Below the pieces are notes generated by a model. The model ran no database searches and was not told where the DNA came from. It saw only the letters and a program-made list of their open reading frames with translations. Made by a program: the position numbers and the translations under genes. DNA of 64,000 nucleotides from NCBI GenBank assembly GCA_020632795.1, contig JACKEV010000018.1, forward strand, positions 186,001 to 250,000. The letters run 5' to 3'. Source of the DNA: Alphaproteobacteria bacterium. Lineage in GTDB: Bacteria > Myxococcota_A > UBA796 > CAJQPC01. Shown here in pieces: positions 61,283 through 64,000 of this stretch (its first letter is position 1; each line of letters begins with the position of its first letter).

Positions 61283-62388
61283 CGGTATGGATCCGAGAAG
61301 CGGGGGTCGGTCAGGAAGCCCTCGTCGGTGAACAGCTTCAGCGCCGCGACCATCGCGGCGATGTCGTCATCGGAGAGGTTCAGGCGCAGGGGCGCCCCGT
61401 CGCGCTGGAGCAGCGGGTCCAGGTTGCCGCTGTCCACCAGGTGTTCGTTGTAGTGGTGGAGGACCTCCTCCAGGGTGGCGAAGCGCCCGTCGTGCATGTA
61501 GGGCCCGGTCACCGCGATGTTGCGGATGGTCGGCACCCTGAAGCGCCCTCGGTCGGCGGGGTCGCCGGTGACCGCCTCGCGGCCGGGGTCGACGGCGGGG
61601 GCCTCCAGCCCGCTGTTGCGGAACCGCGCATCCGAGAAGAGGCCCATCATGTCGGCCTCGGCGGGCTGCCGCACGCCGCGGTGCTGGTCGTGGCATTCGT
61701 TGCACAGGTCGGGCACGCCGTCGGGGTCGCCCTGGGGCAGGGTCATCGACAGCAGGTCGGTCCCCCGCTGCTCCAACGGGGAGAGGGCGTAGGCGTCGTC
61801 CCGCAGGCGGTCGATGGGGGCGTCGAAGGACACCAGGGCGCGCACGAACTGGGCGAGGGCCTTGGCCAGGGTCTCCTCGTTGAGGGGCTGGCCGGGGAAC
61901 GCGGCCTGGAAGCGGGCGGGGTAGTCGGGGTGGGCGCGCAGCTCGTCCAGCAGGGTGGGCAGGTCCTGGGCCAGCTCCCGAGGGTCCTGGATGGGGATGA
62001 GGACCTGCTCCTCCAGGGTGGAGGCGCGGCCCTCCCAGAAGAAGCGCTCCTCCCAGGCCAGGTTGATGAGGGCCATCGTGTTGCGCTGCACCGGCTCGCC
62101 GTAGGTGCCCACGGCCCGGGGCAGGCCGTCGGTGAAGGCGTAGCGCTGCAGGTGGCAGCTCGCGCAGGCAAAGTCGTCGTCCCCGGAGAGCAGGGGGTCG
62201 TAGAACAGGTAGCGGCCCAGGGCGACCCCCTCGACGGTCAGGGGGTTGTCCGCGGGCACCGGCATGGGGGTGACGTGCGCGGGGACGTGGACGACATACG
62301 GCGTCAGGCCGGAGGGGTTCGAGGGGGGCGGATCCGGGGGCGGCGGCGACGGCGCGCTGCCCGTGCAGGCCAGCAGCGTCCACATCAT
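61279..62388 (-). CDS. MauG/cytochrome c peroxidase-like dihaem lipoprotein
   Basis: The start at 62388 overlaps the menC stop as ATGA. The first residues, MMWTLLAC, place the lipobox Cys at position 8. The 369-residue protein has two haem c sites, CASCH (about 73) and CNECH (about 222), and the distal-domain motifs FEGRAS-like FWEGRASTLEEQV and YMHDGRFATLEEVL, as in bacterial cytochrome c peroxidases and MauG. It would act in the periplasm, reducing peroxide or oxidising a protein partner. Its place inside a menaquinone operon suggests use of menaquinol-derived electrons. Confidence 0.85.
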   Translation of the reverse strand: MMWTLLACTGSAPSPPPPDPPPSNPSGLTPYVVHVPAHVTPMPVPADNPLTVEGVALGRYLFYDPLLSGDDDFACASCHLQRYAFTDGLPRAVGTYGEPVQRNTMALINLAWEERFFWEGRASTLEEQVLIPIQDPRELAQDLPTLLDELRAHPDYPARFQAAFPGQPLNEETLAKALAQFVRALVSFDAPIDRLRDDAYALSPLEQRGTDLLSMTLPQGDPDGVPDLCNECHDQHRGVRQPAEADMMGLFSDARFRNSGLEAPAVDPGREAVTGDPADRGRFRVPTIRNIAVTGPYMHDGRFATLEEVLHHYNEHLVDSGNLDPLLQRDGAPLRLNLSDDDIAAMVAALKLFTDEGFLTDPRFSDPYR

Positions 62389-63467
62389 GGCGGCTCCGGG
62401 CCGGGTCGGACCGCCCCCAGGCCCGGGGTGTCGTCCAGCACCCACATGCCCCCCCGCCGCACCGGGTCCCCGGCGACGTCCCGGGCCAGCCAGCCGCCGG
62501 TGTCCAGGCCGCAGGGCTGGAGGGCCCCGGGGGGCACCGCCGCCGCGAGGTGCGCGGCCCCCCGGCGGCCGACCGCGCTGTCGACGACCGAGGTGACGAC
62601 CACGCCCACCCCCGCCGCGCTCGCCTGCCGGGCCAGCCGCAGGGCGGGCAGCAGGCCCCCGAGGAAGGCCGGCTTGAGCACGACCATGTCGATGGCCCGC
62701 GCGGACAGCAGCGCCCCCAGGTCCCGCGGGTCGCGCACCGACTCGTCCGCCGCCACCGGTACGCCGGCGTCGCGCAGCGCGCAGAGGCCGTCGGGATCGG
62801 GGTTCCGGAGGGGCTCCTCCACGCAGTGGGGGCGGAGCGGGCGCAGCCGCTCCAGCAGGCGCCGGGCGTCGTCCAGGTCGTAGCCCTGGTTGGCGTCCAG
62901 GCGGAGGTCCACGTCGGGGCCCACCGCCTCGCGCACGGCCCTGGCGTGGGCGACCGCCTCCTTCACCGGGCCGGTGAGCTTGAGCTTCACGCTGGTGAGC
63001 CCCTGGTCCACTGCGGCGCGGGCCTCATCGGGGTCGGCGACCAGCCGCGACAGCGCCAGCTCCCGCCGCCACTCCGAGGACAGGAGCGCGGCGACCGGCA
63101 GCTCCTTGCGCTGGGCAAGCAGGTCCAGCAGAGCCTGCTCCAGCCCGAACCGCACCGACGGGGGCAGGGCGCGGTGGCCCAGGGCGGCGTCCACGATGTC
63201 GTCCAGCAGCATCGTGATCGCTTGGACCCGCGCAGGGGGAGGCTCCCCCTCGACCACCCCCAGGGCCTGCCCCAGGGCGAAGCTGGCCTCGCCCACGCTC
63301 TCGGCGGAGAAGCCGGGCAGGGGCGCGGCCTCGCCCCAGGCGACGTGCCCCTCCTGGTCCTCCAGCCGGATCAGGATGCCCCGGCGCACCCGGAAGGTCC
63401 CCGCAGAGGTCACCAGCGGCCGGGTCAGCGGCAGGCGGTAGGGCAGGGCGCGGGCGGAGCGGAGCAT
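62385..63467 (-). CDS. menC: o-Succinylbenzoate synthase
   Basis: This 360-residue enolase-superfamily protein has the catalytic SVKLKLTG (K-x-K), metal ligands in DLRLDANQGY, CVEEPL and AADES, and the second lysine in VVLKPAFLGG. This set matches the muconate-cycloisomerase subgroup that includes MenC and dipeptide epimerases. Synteny with menE and menA favours MenC, which dehydrates SHCHC to o-succinylbenzoate. Twelve bases separate it from menA. Confidence 0.88.
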   Translation of the reverse strand: MLRSARALPYRLPLTRPLVTSAGTFRVRRGILIRLEDQEGHVAWGEAAPLPGFSAESVGEASFALGQALGVVEGEPPPARVQAITMLLDDIVDAALGHRALPPSVRFGLEQALLDLLAQRKELPVAALLSSEWRRELALSRLVADPDEARAAVDQGLTSVKLKLTGPVKEAVAHARAVREAVGPDVDLRLDANQGYDLDDARRLLERLRPLRPHCVEEPLRNPDPDGLCALRDAGVPVAADESVRDPRDLGALLSARAIDMVVLKPAFLGGLLPALRLARQASAAGVGVVVTSVVDSAVGRRGAAHLAAAVPPGALQPCGLDTGGWLARDVAGDPVRRGGMWVLDDTPGLGAVRPGPEPP

Positions 63468-63479
63468 CCCAGGTCCAGC

Positions 63480-64000
63480 CTACCCCACCAGCACCCCGAC
63501 ACACAGCAGCGCGCCGAAGACCAGCTCCAGCCGGGCGGTGGCGCCCAGGTGGGGGTTCAGCGCGGCGCCGTCCAGGGTGTAGATGGCGCGCAGCTCGCGG
63601 ATGGCCAGCGGGGTGGCCAGCAGGGGCGCGAGCCAGCCCCAGCCCCCCAGGCCCAGGGCCAGGGCGACGAAGGGGGTGGCGAAGGACAGGCCCAGCAGCG
63701 CGGCGTACTCGGCGCGGGCCGCGCGGGCCCCGAAGCGCACCGCCAGCGTGCGCTTGTTCGCGGCGGCGTCGGTGACGCGGTCCCGCAGGTTGTTGACCAC
63801 CAGGATGGCCGTGGCCAGCAGCCCGATGGGCGCGGCGGCCAGCATCACCGCCGGGGTCAGCGTGAGGGCCTGCACCCAGTAGGTCCCCCCGACCGCCACG
63901 AAGCCGAAGAACACGAGCACGAAGAGGTCCCCCAGCCCGTGGTAGGCCAGGGGGTAGGGCCCGCCGGTGTAGAGCACCGCCAGGGCGATGGACACCAGTC
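63480..64000 (-). CDS. menA: 1,4-Dihydroxy-2-naphthoate polyprenyltransferase (partial)
   Basis: This is the C-terminal 173 residues of a UbiA-family prenyltransferase; the N-terminus lies off the right edge. Five or six membrane helices are visible. NNLRDRVTDAAANKRTLAVR is the second Asp-rich motif of MenA, which binds the prenyl diphosphate. It attaches the isoprenoid tail to DHNA in the inner membrane. The gene leads the menA-menC-mauG-like-menE run on the minus strand. Confidence 0.85.
   Translation of the reverse strand, partial: LVSIALAVLYTGGPYPLAYHGLGDLFVLVFFGFVAVGGTYWVQALTLTPAVMLAAAPIGLLATAILVVNNLRDRVTDAAANKRTLAVRFGARAARAEYAALLGLSFATPFVALALGLGGWGWLAPLLATPLAIRELRAIYTLDGAALNPHLGATARLELVFGALLCVGVLVG

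Overview
The window is high-GC DNA (roughly 70% over most of its length) from a Gram-negative bacterium. It encodes an outer-membrane beta-barrel protein, a lipid A-type acyltransferase, many lipoproteins, menaquinone biosynthesis, a type II glutamine synthetase with a sigma-54 activator, a giant SpvB/RHS toxin and an eCIS-core (DUF4157) protein. That mixture is most like Myxococcota or a neighbouring deltaproteobacterial group. This is inference from gene content; no rRNA or universal marker gene is present. Several secreted proteins have remarkably short signal peptides (lipobox Cys at residue 8-10).

Layout. 1-3.1 kb: a small membrane-protein pair on the minus strand, divergent from a tight operon of a DUF1858-DUF2249 protein, an NnrS-like haem-copper membrane protein and a MIP18-type Fe-S assembly factor. 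3.1-6 kb: an outer-membrane barrel gene behind two tandem palindromic operators, facing a universal-stress-protein/Cache fusion. 6-15.9 kb: an orphan gene of family A, then a 2,697-residue SpvB/RHS polymorphic toxin with a restriction-endonuclease-fold (Tox-REase-5-like) tip and its Imm52-like immunity gene. 16-22 kb: an accessory region with two diverged copies of a divergent three-gene cassette (XRE repressor / family A coiled-coil protein / small HTH-like family B protein), a tyrosine recombinase and a 245-bp near-palindrome. 22-24.2 kb: a DUF4336 gene and an IS110-family element with a structured leader that could be its bridge RNA. 24.5-31.2 kb: mixed metabolic genes, including an aminotransferase broken by at least four frameshifts, a flavodoxin-membrane fusion and a polytopic glycosyltransferase-like protein.

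31.2-37.2 kb is a second island. Its AT content and codon use differ sharply from the rest. A tight plus-strand operon (73-aa protein, GHKL ATPase, two unknown proteins) converges on a C5-cytosine methyltransferase and a Vsr endonuclease. It looks like an incompletely characterised restriction or defence system and is the strongest candidate for a novel system here. A second candidate is the duplicated repressor/A/B cassette.

37.5-51.2 kb: amidohydrolase, HNH protein, cupin, GNAT, E2-type acyltransferase, AAA-nuclease fusion, membrane phosphodiesterase with acyltransferase, VOC protein, POT peptide transporter and DUF885 peptidase. 51.2-54 kb: glnII and a sigma-54 activator gene, with a textbook -24/-12 promoter and three CTACA-N4-TGTAG boxes between them, a self-contained nitrogen-assimilation circuit. 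54-59.5 kb: the eCIS-core effector-like protein, a beta-propeller lipoprotein, DUF2058 and a signal-peptidase-fold protein that has lost its Ser/Lys dyad. 59.6-64 kb: a menaquinone cluster (menA partial, menC, a MauG-type dihaem protein, menE) convergent with a hot-dog thioesterase that could supply the DHNA-CoA hydrolase step. No rRNA, tRNA or CRISPR array was recognised.
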